Program-made: the position numbers and the translations under genes | Assembly (NCBI GenBank): GCA_017479705.1 | Contig: JAFVCA010000046.1 | Location: 1-33,274 of the forward strand | Length of the DNA stretch: 33,274 bases | From: Bacteroidales bacterium | GTDB lineage: Bacteria; Bacteroidota; Bacteroidia; Bacteroidales; P3 | Reading direction: 5' to 3' | Shown here: piece after piece, positions 7,175-15,813 of the stretch | Numbering within the stretch: the stretch's first letter is position 1 | Layout: the number at the start of each line of letters is the position of its first letter | The notes under the pieces: generated by a model | The model's database searches: none | Told to the model about the DNA's origin: nothing | The model's input: the letters and a program-made list of their open reading frames with translations, nothing else

Positions 7175-9979
7175 TCACAGATTGCAAATTTCGCTGAATG
7201 GGCAGTAGGGGCACATTTTGTTGCCCGGATTGGGGAGGAAGGGGATGGCAGGATTGAGAAGGTCGGATGCCAGTTGGCATAACAGGGTCTCGAAGGTGGC
7301 AAGATGGGCAGGAGTAACAATGTCCGAGCCTTCCCAAGTGGCAGAGAGGAGCTGCGAGTTGAGGTGGCGGAGCGGGAAGATGCCGGAGATGTGGGGTTCG
7401 TGCCCGGTGTGGTTGTAGTGGAAAAGCCACTCATAGGTCATTAGTTGGAACCATTTGTCGGACACTTCATTCCAGTCGGGTATGGGGTCTGACACGTGCA
7501 GGTCACGACTGTCCACTTTGCCAGACTTGTAGTCGATAACCCGAATGGTGCCGCAGGTGAGGTCTATGCGGTCGGCTATGCCCTTGATGAGTACCCGCGT
7601 GGTACTGTCGCCCACGCGGGCGTCGATTGCATGTTCCAATGGCTGCTCAAGGCCAAGGATGTCTATGCCTCCGACGGAATTGAGGTACTTCAGTTCCGAC
7701 TTTAGGAAGTTTGTAACCTGAGTCTTGGCGACCGATTTAAAGAAATGGTTTCTGCCAGAGGAGCTGCGCCCGTGCTGAAACTGCTCGGCGAGAGCTTGGT
7801 CAATAATGGCATCAATGTCGGTGAGAGCCCGTTGCAGGGTTTCTGGCCGGACGTGGTGGTCGGTATCCTGGGAATAGATGTTTTCCAGCACGGCATGGAT
7901 ACAGCTTCCCAGTTCGTTCTGCTCCAAGTCCTCACTCACTTGGTCTGGCTCTTCCACACCCAGGACGTTCTCATAGTAAAATTTGAGTGGGCAGCCCCTG
8001 TATTTATTGAGGGCCGACGGTGACAGCCCACGGGTAACGAGCTCGTGGATGCGGGAAAGAACAGCAGGGCTTTTCTCAGCACAATCCTGTCGAGTGATGG
8101 CAGATGCCGTATTGAGAGCCGAGAGGACTTCCTCGGTCACTGTGATATTGCCAGGATATTGCTGGGAAAGCTCACGGCGGATTTGCTGGATGAAGCGGCT
8201 GGGTTCTCCTTTGCCCATACCGTCCGACTCGGTGCTGTAAAGGATATGGATGTCCTCGGCACGCTGTAGCAGACGGTAGAAATTGTAGGCATACACGGCA
8301 TCCTTCTCATGGAATGTGGGGAGCCCGAAAGCAACCTTCAAATTATATGGAATCAGGGAGTTGAAGCTTCGTGCAGCCGGAAGCGTGCCCTCATTCACCG
8401 AAAGGAGAATCAAGTGCTTGAAATCAAGGTTTCTCGTCTCGAGGACACCCAGCACTTGCAGCCCTTCGAGAGGTTCGCCATAAAACGCAACCGAACGGCG
8501 CTGGGCAAGGCGAGTGTAAATCTTTTGCAGCACGCTGAGATTTTCGACAAAATGATACTGGCTTTGAATCTGCTGGAAATGGTTCACCATCTCAAGCAGA
8601 CAGGCAAGAGCCTCACGCTCCCTCACGTTGTCGCCCAGCAGATTGTCCCCATACAAACGTTGGATAAGCTGGCTGGCTATTTGGAGGAACTCATCAACTG
8701 TGGGTGGGTTTTTGCAGAACAAGAACGACAATGACGACAGGTCGACCCCCTGCTCGTCACACAGCGCGGACAGTGTGTCGAAATCGGCATAGACAACGTG
8801 GCCGTGGTAGAGAATCCTATTCAATTTGGCATACATGTTACTTGTTCCATGTATTTTACATACGGCATCGTCCGAAAGAAGCTCCATCACTTCCTGATGG
8901 TGAAATGACGTCCCGCGACGGCTGCTGTGCAAGGCGAAAAGTTTTAACACCAACGCATGGATTGCCGTATTCGTCATCGGGAACCCCATCGTCACATTGG
9001 CTGTCCTCACCTCCTCCGGCAGACTGTTCAGCATCGGGAGCAGCAACGACTCGTCGGCTAACACAATGGCCGTGTCGCTAAGCTTGCCGTCAGGTTCCTC
9101 GCGTAAACGCTGCCGGATGACGTGGCCTGTATACTTGCACTGGAGCACACCTTCGGAACAGCTGACGATTGTAACGGTCTTGTTGCCAGCTGCGAAGTGG
9201 CTCTCATAATTGCCTATATTGGGGAACAGCTGTCGATTCCTGCGGAGGAAAAAGCCCGCCTCCTGCCCTTCGTCATCGAAATAGAACGGGTCGCCGTCCG
9301 TGTAGAGTGTCCCTATGCCCGCCGCGACGCACTCGCGGATTATCCTCTCCTCGCTCGACGAGAGGGCATTGAAACCCACAAAACAGAAATGACGGTCACG
9401 GTGTTTTTTGACAAACTCCTCGGCATTCTCCGCCACAAGCCGATACGCCATACCAGCGTAGGCACGGTGCTGCGACAACAGGCTGCCCCGAAGCCCCAAA
9501 TAAAGATGATACAATGACTGGTAGAAGTGGAGGTACTTCTCTTGGAACGGTGTCAGGCGGCCAACTTCTATATTCCATTCCCCGATGGCCTTGATATCAT
9601 GGAGATTAGAAAATAGCTTTTGGGCATCGACGCAATACAAGTCGATTTCGGAGAAATCGGCCAGCAGCATGTCCCCGAATGATATAAACTCCTCGAAAGA
9701 AGAATATTTGGCATCTGCACCAAAATGTTTATGATACACATCGAAAAGCTCGAACAGCAACAATTCATTCGGGACTATTTCCACGCCTGCCCAGTCGTGG
9801 ATTAGTTCATCCATACCAAGCGTTTGAGGCAGGAAATGCGGTGAGGCCATTGCAGCCATGAGTCTGTGTCTCAAGAAAAGGCCGGAACGGCGATTGTTAA
9901 AAACAACGGTAACCCTGTCAAGGTCTTCGGGATGGTCGGCAAGGAGCCTTTGTGCTATTTCTGCAAGGAATGATACCAT
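7175..9979 (-). CDS. AddB-like PD-(D/E)XK nuclease with iron-sulfur cysteine cluster
   Basis: The 934-residue product resembles the AddB/RexB class of recombination exonuclease subunits, which process DNA ends for RecA-dependent repair. The N-terminus (TVVFNNRRSGLFLRHRL) sits where helicase motif I would be, but there is no Walker A glycine-lysine loop. The C-terminal nuclease domain has GIADRIDL and the catalytic VIDYKSGK. Cysteines at YRGCPLKF and in CPYCPFSEIC fit the C-xn-C-x2-C-x5-C 4Fe-4S staple of AddB-type nucleases. I chose the ATG at 9979, where the protein begins MVSFLAEIAQRLL as in family members. This overlaps the preceding gene by 25 bases; the open frame extends to 10024. No AddA-type helicase is adjacent. 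Confidence 0.87.
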   Translation of the reverse strand: MVSFLAEIAQRLLADHPEDLDRVTVVFNNRRSGLFLRHRLMAAMASPHFLPQTLGMDELIHDWAGVEIVPNELLLFELFDVYHKHFGADAKYSSFEEFISFGDMLLADFSEIDLYCVDAQKLFSNLHDIKAIGEWNIEVGRLTPFQEKYLHFYQSLYHLYLGLRGSLLSQHRAYAGMAYRLVAENAEEFVKKHRDRHFCFVGFNALSSSEERIIRECVAAGIGTLYTDGDPFYFDDEGQEAGFFLRRNRQLFPNIGNYESHFAAGNKTVTIVSCSEGVLQCKYTGHVIRQRLREEPDGKLSDTAIVLADESLLLPMLNSLPEEVRTANVTMGFPMTNTAIHALVLKLFALHSSRRGTSFHHQEVMELLSDDAVCKIHGTSNMYAKLNRILYHGHVVYADFDTLSALCDEQGVDLSSLSFLFCKNPPTVDEFLQIASQLIQRLYGDNLLGDNVREREALACLLEMVNHFQQIQSQYHFVENLSVLQKIYTRLAQRRSVAFYGEPLEGLQVLGVLETRNLDFKHLILLSVNEGTLPAARSFNSLIPYNLKVAFGLPTFHEKDAVYAYNFYRLLQRAEDIHILYSTESDGMGKGEPSRFIQQIRRELSQQYPGNITVTEEVLSALNTASAITRQDCAEKSPAVLSRIHELVTRGLSPSALNKYRGCPLKFYYENVLGVEEPDQVSEDLEQNELGSCIHAVLENIYSQDTDHHVRPETLQRALTDIDAIIDQALAEQFQHGRSSSGRNHFFKSVAKTQVTNFLKSELKYLNSVGGIDILGLEQPLEHAIDARVGDSTTRVLIKGIADRIDLTCGTIRVIDYKSGKVDSRDLHVSDPIPDWNEVSDKWFQLMTYEWLFHYNHTGHEPHISGIFPLRHLNSQLLSATWEGSDIVTPAHLATFETLLCQLASDLLNPAIPFLPNPGNKMCPYCPFSEICNL

Positions 9980-10686
9980 GATTGTGCTTGTGATAATCTT
10001 TGTGGGGTTCCGACATCCATCCATTCATCTAACTGATGCAGGAAGTAACCGATACGATGCTTTTGGGCTATCCGTAAATAGCATGGGATTATTGGGTAGG
10101 GCTTGTTGCATGGTGGCAAAAGGGATAACACCTGGGGCTCAAGGATTGCAATGCCACTAAAAGCCAACGGGGTGAACGTGGGAGTTGGCACGTCCACCCA
10201 TTTGGCTTCCCCAGTCCTCCGGTTATACCATCCAATGAGCTGTTGCTTGGAGTCAAACAATAGGTACCGAGATGTTTCTCTATCGGATACAGCAAGTGTT
10301 ACAAGGTTGCCATTGTTTCTATGGAGCTGAACCATACTTGGCAAATCCATGCCTGATAAGACGTCGACATTATGGATCAATATGGGCTCGGTTGGATTGA
10401 AAAGGGGTTCGGCCTTCTTTAGACCACCGCCAGTATCGAGAAGCAGGTCTGTTTCGTCAGAGATGAGAATCTCGGTCGGCCAACTTTGTTGGGTGAGATA
10501 GTTGACAATCATGTCCGAGAAATGATGAACGTTTATGACTATCTTTGAGACACCTATGCGCGAAAGACTATTGATGGCAATTTTAAGCAGTGGCACACCT
10601 TCGACCTCGACCAAGGCTTTGGGGCGATGCTCTGTCAGTGGCAACAAGCGGGTACCCAGACCCGCAGCTGGAATAAAGGCTTGCAT
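9955..10686 (-). CDS. Sugar nucleotidyltransferase (MurU/GMP-like family)
   Basis: This 243-residue protein has the nucleotidyltransferase fold that makes NDP-sugars from sugar 1-phosphates. Visible features are the N-terminal signature FIPAAGLGTRLLPLT followed by HRPKALVEVEG, and a metal-binding HNVDVLSG segment. The closest general match is the MurU / mannose-1-phosphate guanylyltransferase-like group. The sugar cannot be fixed from sequence, and no AmgK-like kinase lies next to it. The open frame starts at 10710, but that ATG falls inside the -7 promoter element (10708-10715), so the ATG at 10686 is preferred. It overlaps the nuclease gene downstream by 25 bases. Confidence 0.86.
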   Translation of the reverse strand: MQAFIPAAGLGTRLLPLTEHRPKALVEVEGVPLLKIAINSLSRIGVSKIVINVHHFSDMIVNYLTQQSWPTEILISDETDLLLDTGGGLKKAEPLFNPTEPILIHNVDVLSGMDLPSMVQLHRNNGNLVTLAVSDRETSRYLLFDSKQQLIGWYNRRTGEAKWVDVPTPTFTPLAFSGIAILEPQVLSLLPPCNKPYPIIPCYLRIAQKHRIGYFLHQLDEWMDVGTPQRLSQAQSWYHSLQK

Positions 10687-10707
10687 ATCATTGTATGTTT
10701 TCGAATG

Positions 10708-10715
10708 CAAAGATA
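10708..10715 (-). promoter_or_regulatory. sigma-ABfr -7 element for the nucleotidyltransferase operon
   Basis: The minus strand reads TATCTTTG followed by CA, a perfect TAnnTTTG match, ending 21 bases upstream of the chosen ATG at 10686. It is one half of a divergent promoter region; the other half drives wza. Confidence 0.75.
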
Positions 10716-10910
10716 CATCTATTTTTTGGATTCAGCAGAAAACGGTTTTTATGATAAACCGTCCGGACCGGTAAAGTCCACTATTCTAAAAAGCCAGTTT
10801 CACCAAAAACACAGCCGCACATTGCCCAACTCCCAGCACCTTCACTATTCATTACTTTCATAAAAAACGACTTTTTTATAAAAAAAAGTGGTTAGACCCA
10901 AAAAAAAATG

Positions 10911-10918
10911 TATCTTTG
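10911..10918 (+). promoter_or_regulatory. sigma-ABfr -7 element for the wza polysaccharide operon
   Basis: The sequence TATCTTTG matches TAnnTTTG exactly and lies 80 bases before the wza ATG. It follows long A and T tracts (10862-10909). The implied leader is about 75 bases. No other perfect match was noticed between here and 24.4 kb, consistent with a long transcription unit, though I did not search exhaustively. Confidence 0.75.
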
Positions 10919-10998
10919 CAAAATTAGGTAGGAAACCGTTTGACAAAAACAGATTTCCAAAGCATTGATGTTGAGTAAAATGATTAATTTAGTATAAT

Positions 10999-11814
10999 AT
11001 GAAAATATTAAAATTATTATCCGGCGCAGTGCTGTTTTCACTGTTGGTAATCTCCTGTGGCCCCTCTGCAGAGATTGCATATATCCATGATGCAAAAAGA
11101 GATTCTGCTTTCGCTTTGAAAGGACAATTTTCGGGGGGAATCCAGGCTAACGACCTCCTGGGTATATACGTAGAAAGTGAAACCCCTGAGTCAACCATTC
11201 AATTCAATCAGGAGACCAACAAGATTGCCATATCGCAAGGAATAGTGATGAACCCAGGTAGTTCGGCCGTGTCTGGCTACCTTGTCAACCATGATGGAGA
11301 CATCATTTTCCCCGTTTTAGGCAAACTCCATGTAGTGGGACTTACCCACAACGAATTGGCCTCAATGATTGAAAGCAAGTTGATAAATGAGGGCCATATT
11401 ATTGACCCCGTTGTAACAGTGAAGTTAATGAACTTCAAAGTGTGCGTATTGGGCGATGTGGTTCGTCCCGGCCAGTTGGTTGTGGCAGGAGAGCGCCTGA
11501 CAATCTTTGAAGCCCTTAGTATGGTTGGGGATTTGACTATTTATGGACAGCGCCATAACGTCACCATTATCCGCGAGGAGAATGGCCTTCGCACTATTGG
11601 AGAAATCGACCTCTCCTCTCAATCTGTTTTCGACTCTCCCTATTACTACCTTCACCAGAATGATGTGATTTACGTAGAACCCAATATGCGAAAGAAGAGA
11701 AATGCCGACAGGGATCCTATGATTATGACATATATTTCAAGTGCCGTATCCATTGTATCTGTACTGTCTTCAATGTTCTACTATTACATTCTGTCTAAAC
11801 GCTATCTAAATTGA
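10999..11814 (+). CDS. wza: Polysaccharide export outer-membrane lipoprotein, Wza type
   Basis: The 271-residue product has a signal peptide ending in LLVISC (a Bacteroidota-type lipobox). A poly-export domain follows (NDLLGIYVESETP ... LVNHDGDIIFPVLGKLHVVGLT), then an SLBB-like segment (NFKVCVLGDVVRPGQLVV ... ERLTIFEALSMVG). Near the C-terminus there is a hydrophobic span (MIMTYISSAVSIVSVLSSMF), as in Wza where an amphipathic helix crosses the outer membrane. It would form the outer-membrane channel for capsule or exopolysaccharide together with the Wzc gene that starts 40 bases downstream. It is first in the operon. Confidence 0.93.
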   Translation: MKILKLLSGAVLFSLLVISCGPSAEIAYIHDAKRDSAFALKGQFSGGIQANDLLGIYVESETPESTIQFNQETNKIAISQGIVMNPGSSAVSGYLVNHDGDIIFPVLGKLHVVGLTHNELASMIESKLINEGHIIDPVVTVKLMNFKVCVLGDVVRPGQLVVAGERLTIFEALSMVGDLTIYGQRHNVTIIREENGLRTIGEIDLSSQSVFDSPYYYLHQNDVIYVEPNMRKKRNADRDPMIMTYISSAVSIVSVLSSMFYYYILSKRYLN

Positions 11815-11854
11815 TTGTTCCCAAGAAACACGTAACCTATTAATAAATTAGATT

Positions 11855-14338
11855 ATGGAAAATCTGCAACAAATACAAAACGTACAGAATCCTCAACCCA
11901 ATAAGAATCAGGATTCAGAGAGTACAATCTCATTGCGAGATCTTGTTTTTATCGTTATCAACAACTGGTATTGGTTCGCTTTATCCATATTCGTTTGCTT
12001 GTTGATAGCTGGTATTATTTTCAAAACGAAGCCAAAGGAATATGAATGTCGCTCTACCATTATGGTTCGTCAGGATTCGAACAACCGCAATGGCTACATG
12101 CGAAATATGGATGCCATTCTTAATAACGTCGGAGAAAACTTTGGAACAAACCTTCTGGAAAATGAGATGTACTTAATGAAGTCTTCGCCATTGGCCAAGA
12201 ACGTTGTAACAAAATTGAATCTTCACCAGATGTGCGACCGAAAGGGTCTCTTTACTAAGATTTCATACTATAACGATCGTCCATTAGAGATGAAGGTATT
12301 CACCCAGAACACAGACTTCACTGATGTTAATATCAATGTAAAAGTCACTCCCATTGATAAAAGCCGATACAATTATGAAGTGACCACGGTAAGCGGAGGT
12401 ACTTCCAAAAACAAAGGCACCGCGTATTTCACTGACCCCGTTTCCCTCAATAATTACATCTCATTTACGATTGATAAAACTCAATTCTTCCGGGACAAGG
12501 ACATAAACGTCACTTACAATTTGTCTGAATGCCCCGTGATGGCAAAGGCCTATCAGTTGGTTCGTCGCATGAATGTAAGCCGCTTGAACAAGAATGCCGA
12601 TGTTATCGTTATCACCTATTCTGATAACAATGAGCAGCGGGCAAAGGAAACTATCACTGCATTGGTTGAAGCCTATAATGAGGACGGCATCAACGATAAG
12701 AATTTGATTGCCCAAAAAACGGAACAATTCGTTTCAGAACGAATCGCCCTCATATCTGGTGAACTTGAGGATGTCGACAGCAAGGTTGCCCAAGTAAAAA
12801 GAAGTTCTGGCTTACCTGAGATATACAATGCCTCCGGACTCCTCCAGCAGACTGGCACACGCTATTCGGATGAAGTAACTGGACTGGAAGCAGAGTTAAT
12901 CATGATTAATGATATCAAGAATTATCTGACTGACCCCTCAAACAAGGAGGAGCTGCTTCCTGGCAACGTTGGCATTTCTGATGCAGGTGTTCAGAGCATG
13001 ATTCACCAGTATAACAGCCAATTGCTTCAGTATCAAAAGATGCTGAAATCGGCTGGTCCCAACAACCCTGGAGTCCGACAATTGTTGCAGCAGATGGAAT
13101 CAAACCGAAACGCAATCCTTGCTGCTATTGATAACCTCATTAGCTCTGTCAACATTCGCCTCCGCAGTGCCAAGTCCCAACTCTCTCGGGCTCAAGGCCA
13201 GATTTCTGCTCTGCCAACACAGTCGAAAGCTGTCGAAGAGGTTCAACGTCAACAGAAAATCAAAGAAGAGCTCTTCCTCTACTTGCTGAGCAAACGAGAG
13301 GAAAACGCAATGAATCTCGCCATCACGGTTGCCAACGCAAAAATTGTAGAGCCGGCTGTACGTTCCAATTTAGGCCCTCACCTGTCCATGCACATTCTGG
13401 TTGGTCTCATTTGTGGTGCAGCAATCCCTGCTTTGGTAATGTTCTGCATCAGTTTCTTCAATGTTAAACTGCGTACAAAGTTTGATATTGAGAAGGCACT
13501 GACTATTCCCGTTTTGGGTGAGATTCCACAGAAACCTGAAGGCCGTGAAAATGACGAAATCATTGTCACAGCCAATGGTACGGATGTGGTAACAGAGGCA
13601 TTCCGAATACTGCATTCCAATATACCATTCTTCCTGAAGGGCGATCAAAAAGTCATTCAGACTGTCTCAACAGTACCTGGCGAAGGTAAGTCTTTCGTGG
13701 CCTTAAACTTGGCCTTGTCATTGGCCTATTTGGGTAAGAAAACCATATTGGTCGACTGCGACTTCCGTAAACGTAGTCTCTCCAAGACCATTGACCGCCA
13801 TAACCGTCAGGGCTTGATTCACTACATGCTGGGTAAAGAGGAAGACCTCACTAAGATTATTATGCATAGCGAAACCTCTCCATGCCTTGACTATATAGTG
13901 TGTGAGAAAACTCCCCCGAATGCCACCCAATTGCTTCTTGGTGACAAGATGGACATTCTGGTAGCATACTTGCGCGAGCATTATGACTACATCATTCTTG
14001 ACTCCACGCCTGCTCAGATTGTTGCAGATGCCTCAATTATCAATCACTGTGCAGACCTCACCACCTACGTCATGCGTGTTGGCTATCTGAACAAGAGCTC
14101 CTTCCCCTTCATTCAGGAGTTGAATGACAAGAACAAATTCAAGAACATGGCTATCATCATGACCGACGTTCCCGTTATTAAGCACCGTTACGGTGGCTAT
14201 GGCTACGGTTACGGCTATGGTTACGGCTATGGCTACGGTTACGGCTATGGTTACGGCTATGGCTACGGTTACGGCTATGGTTACGGCTATGGCGATGGTG
14301 AAGGTGATGGTGGTAAGAAAAAGAAGAAAGAGTCGTAA
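11855..14338 (+). CDS. wzc: Polysaccharide co-polymerase / BY-type tyrosine autokinase, Wzc type
   Basis: This 827-residue inner-membrane protein controls polysaccharide chain length and export. It has a cytoplasmic N-terminus, a first membrane span (about 31-55), a large periplasmic Wzz/GNVR region with coiled coil, and a second span (about 509-535). The cytoplasmic BY-kinase has Walker A PGEGKS (about 608-613), Walker A' ILVDCDFRK (about 632-640) and Walker B IILDSTP (about 713-719). The C-terminus is an extreme Gly-Tyr repeat (about 781-812) followed by an acidic then lysine-rich end. In BY-kinases the tyrosine-rich tail is the autophosphorylation site, and cycling of phosphorylation governs export. 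The tail here is encoded by exact 30-base tandem copies. Confidence 0.95.
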   Translation: MENLQQIQNVQNPQPNKNQDSESTISLRDLVFIVINNWYWFALSIFVCLLIAGIIFKTKPKEYECRSTIMVRQDSNNRNGYMRNMDAILNNVGENFGTNLLENEMYLMKSSPLAKNVVTKLNLHQMCDRKGLFTKISYYNDRPLEMKVFTQNTDFTDVNINVKVTPIDKSRYNYEVTTVSGGTSKNKGTAYFTDPVSLNNYISFTIDKTQFFRDKDINVTYNLSECPVMAKAYQLVRRMNVSRLNKNADVIVITYSDNNEQRAKETITALVEAYNEDGINDKNLIAQKTEQFVSERIALISGELEDVDSKVAQVKRSSGLPEIYNASGLLQQTGTRYSDEVTGLEAELIMINDIKNYLTDPSNKEELLPGNVGISDAGVQSMIHQYNSQLLQYQKMLKSAGPNNPGVRQLLQQMESNRNAILAAIDNLISSVNIRLRSAKSQLSRAQGQISALPTQSKAVEEVQRQQKIKEELFLYLLSKREENAMNLAITVANAKIVEPAVRSNLGPHLSMHILVGLICGAAIPALVMFCISFFNVKLRTKFDIEKALTIPVLGEIPQKPEGRENDEIIVTANGTDVVTEAFRILHSNIPFFLKGDQKVIQTVSTVPGEGKSFVALNLALSLAYLGKKTILVDCDFRKRSLSKTIDRHNRQGLIHYMLGKEEDLTKIIMHSETSPCLDYIVCEKTPPNATQLLLGDKMDILVAYLREHYDYIILDSTPAQIVADASIINHCADLTTYVMRVGYLNKSSFPFIQELNDKNKFKNMAIIMTDVPVIKHRYGGYGYGYGYGYGYGYGYGYGYGYGYGYGYGYGYGDGEGDGGKKKKKES
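14195..14290 (+). repeat. Three perfect 30-base tandem repeats encoding (Gly-Tyr)n in wzc
   Basis: Copies at 14195-14224, 14225-14254 and 14255-14284 are identical, followed by a six-base partial copy. Each unit encodes five Gly-Tyr pairs and mixes TAT/TAC and GGC/GGT codons in a fixed order. Because the unit is a multiple of three, gain or loss of a copy keeps the reading frame and changes the number of tyrosines by five. Confidence 0.95.
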
Positions 14339-14373
14339 CATAATTTGATGTCTCACACGATAATTGAAATTAT

Positions 14374-15249
14374 ATGAAGGGAATAGTTTTAGCAGGCGGG
14401 TCTGGTACCCGCCTGTATCCCATTACAAAAGGGGTAAGCAAACAGTTGCTGCCCATCTATGACAAGCCTATGGTTTATTATCCCATATCAGCTCTTATGC
14501 TGGCTGGGATTCGTGATATTCTAATTATCTCCACCCCCTATGACTTGCCTGGCTTCCAACGCCTTTTAGGCGATGGCTCCGACTATGGTGTCCATTTTAG
14601 CTATGCCGAGCAACCCTCCCCCGATGGATTGGCCCAAGCCTTCATTATTGGGGAAAAATTCATTGGCAACGATTCTGTCTGCTTGGTTCTTGGCGACAAT
14701 ATTTTCCAAGGAAACGGTTTTGGAAAGATGCTCCGCGACGCTGTTTCTGCTGCCGAACAAGACAACAAAGCCACCGTTTTTGGCTATTGGGTCGCCGACC
14801 CCGAACGCTATGGTGTTGCTGAGTTTGACGACAATGGCAATGTTCTCTCCATCGAAGAGAAACCCAAACAGCCCAAATCCAATTATGCCGTTGTTGGACT
14901 TTATTTCTATCCCAACAAAGTAGTCTCAGTAGCAAAAGGTATCAAGCCTTCAGCACGGGGAGAATTAGAAATCACATCGGTCAACCAGCGTTTCCTTGAA
15001 GATGGCGAGTTGAAAGTCCAGCTTCTTGGGCGCGGGTTTGCATGGCTTGACACCGGCACTCACGACTCCTTGGCCGAAGCCTCAACCTTCATCGAAGTAA
15101 TCGAAAAACGCCAAGGACTGAAAGTCGCCTGCCTTGAAAGCATTGCTTACGAAAAGGGATGGATTTCTGCTGACGACCTCCGCCGTATAGCTCAGCCCAT
15201 GCTGAAAAACCAGTATGGGCAGTATCTCATGAATCTCATCAAAGACTAA
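14374..15249 (+). CDS. rmlA: Glucose-1-phosphate thymidylyltransferase
   Basis: RmlA makes dTDP-glucose from glucose 1-phosphate and dTTP, the first step of dTDP-L-rhamnose synthesis. The 291-residue product has the signature [18 protein letters not shown], the [17 protein letters not shown] segment, the VLGDNIF metal-binding motif and [15 protein letters not shown] near the C-terminus. Its length is normal for the family. It starts 35 bases after wzc and ends one base before rmlC. The classical pathway also needs RmlB, which is absent from the window. Confidence 0.97.
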   Translation: MKGIVLAGGSGTRLYPITKGVSKQLLPIYDKPMVYYPISALMLAGIRDILIISTPYDLPGFQRLLGDGSDYGVHFSYAEQPSPDGLAQAFIIGEKFIGNDSVCLVLGDNIFQGNGFGKMLRDAVSAAEQDNKATVFGYWVADPERYGVAEFDDNGNVLSIEEKPKQPKSNYAVVGLYFYPNKVVSVAKGIKPSARGELEITSVNQRFLEDGELKVQLLGRGFAWLDTGTHDSLAEASTFIEVIEKRQGLKVACLESIAYEKGWISADDLRRIAQPMLKNQYGQYLMNLIKD

Positions 15250-15250
15250 T

Positions 15251-15805
15251 ATGGAAATCATTAAGACTGAACTTGAAGGAGTGTATATCATCGAGCCACG
15301 CGTGTTTGGTGATGCTCGAGGCTATTTTTTTGAAAGCTTTAATGCCCGTGAGTTTGCAGAGAAATCAGGATTGGACATCACCTTCGTTCAGGACAACGAA
15401 TCCATGTCACACTATGGTGTGCTCCGCGGTCTTCATTTCCAGTGCCCTCCTTTTGCTCAAAGCAAGCTTGTGCGTGTCGTCAAGGGGAGAGTTCTCGATG
15501 TGGCGGTAGACATCCGCAAAAACTCTCCTACGTACGGACGGCATGTTTCCGTCGAGCTCTCCGGTGAGAACCATCGTCAGTTCTTTATGGCGAAAGGGTT
15601 CGCTCACGGCTTCTCCGTCCTCAGCCCGGAAGCCATCTTCCAATATAAATGCGACGAGTTCTACGCCCCTCAAAGCGAGGGTGCCATAGCGTGGAACGAC
15701 CCTGACTTAGGCATCCAATGGGGAATCCCCGAAGACCAGACTATCCTTTCCGAAAAAGATAAACATCATCCACTGTTCAAAGACTTTCAAACACCTTTCA
15801 TTTAA
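15251..15805 (+). CDS. rmlC: dTDP-4-dehydrorhamnose 3,5-epimerase
   Basis: RmlC epimerises C3 and C5 of dTDP-4-keto-6-deoxyglucose. The 184-residue cupin has the expected N-terminus (IIEPRVFGDARGYFFESFN), FVQDNESMSHYGVLRGLHFQ with the active-site histidine, VRVVKGRVLDVAVDIR, and FAHGFSVLS. It is packed between rmlA (one base away) and rmlD (eight bases away), clearly one operon. Confidence 0.97.
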   Translation: MEIIKTELEGVYIIEPRVFGDARGYFFESFNAREFAEKSGLDITFVQDNESMSHYGVLRGLHFQCPPFAQSKLVRVVKGRVLDVAVDIRKNSPTYGRHVSVELSGENHRQFFMAKGFAHGFSVLSPEAIFQYKCDEFYAPQSEGAIAWNDPDLGIQWGIPEDQTILSEKDKHHPLFKDFQTPFI

Positions 15806-15813
15806 TCTCACTC

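Noticed and set aside
14195-14290. Regular repeat considered as a CRISPR-like array
   Set aside because: There are no spacers, the units abut directly, and they encode an in-frame Gly-Tyr tail of Wzc.
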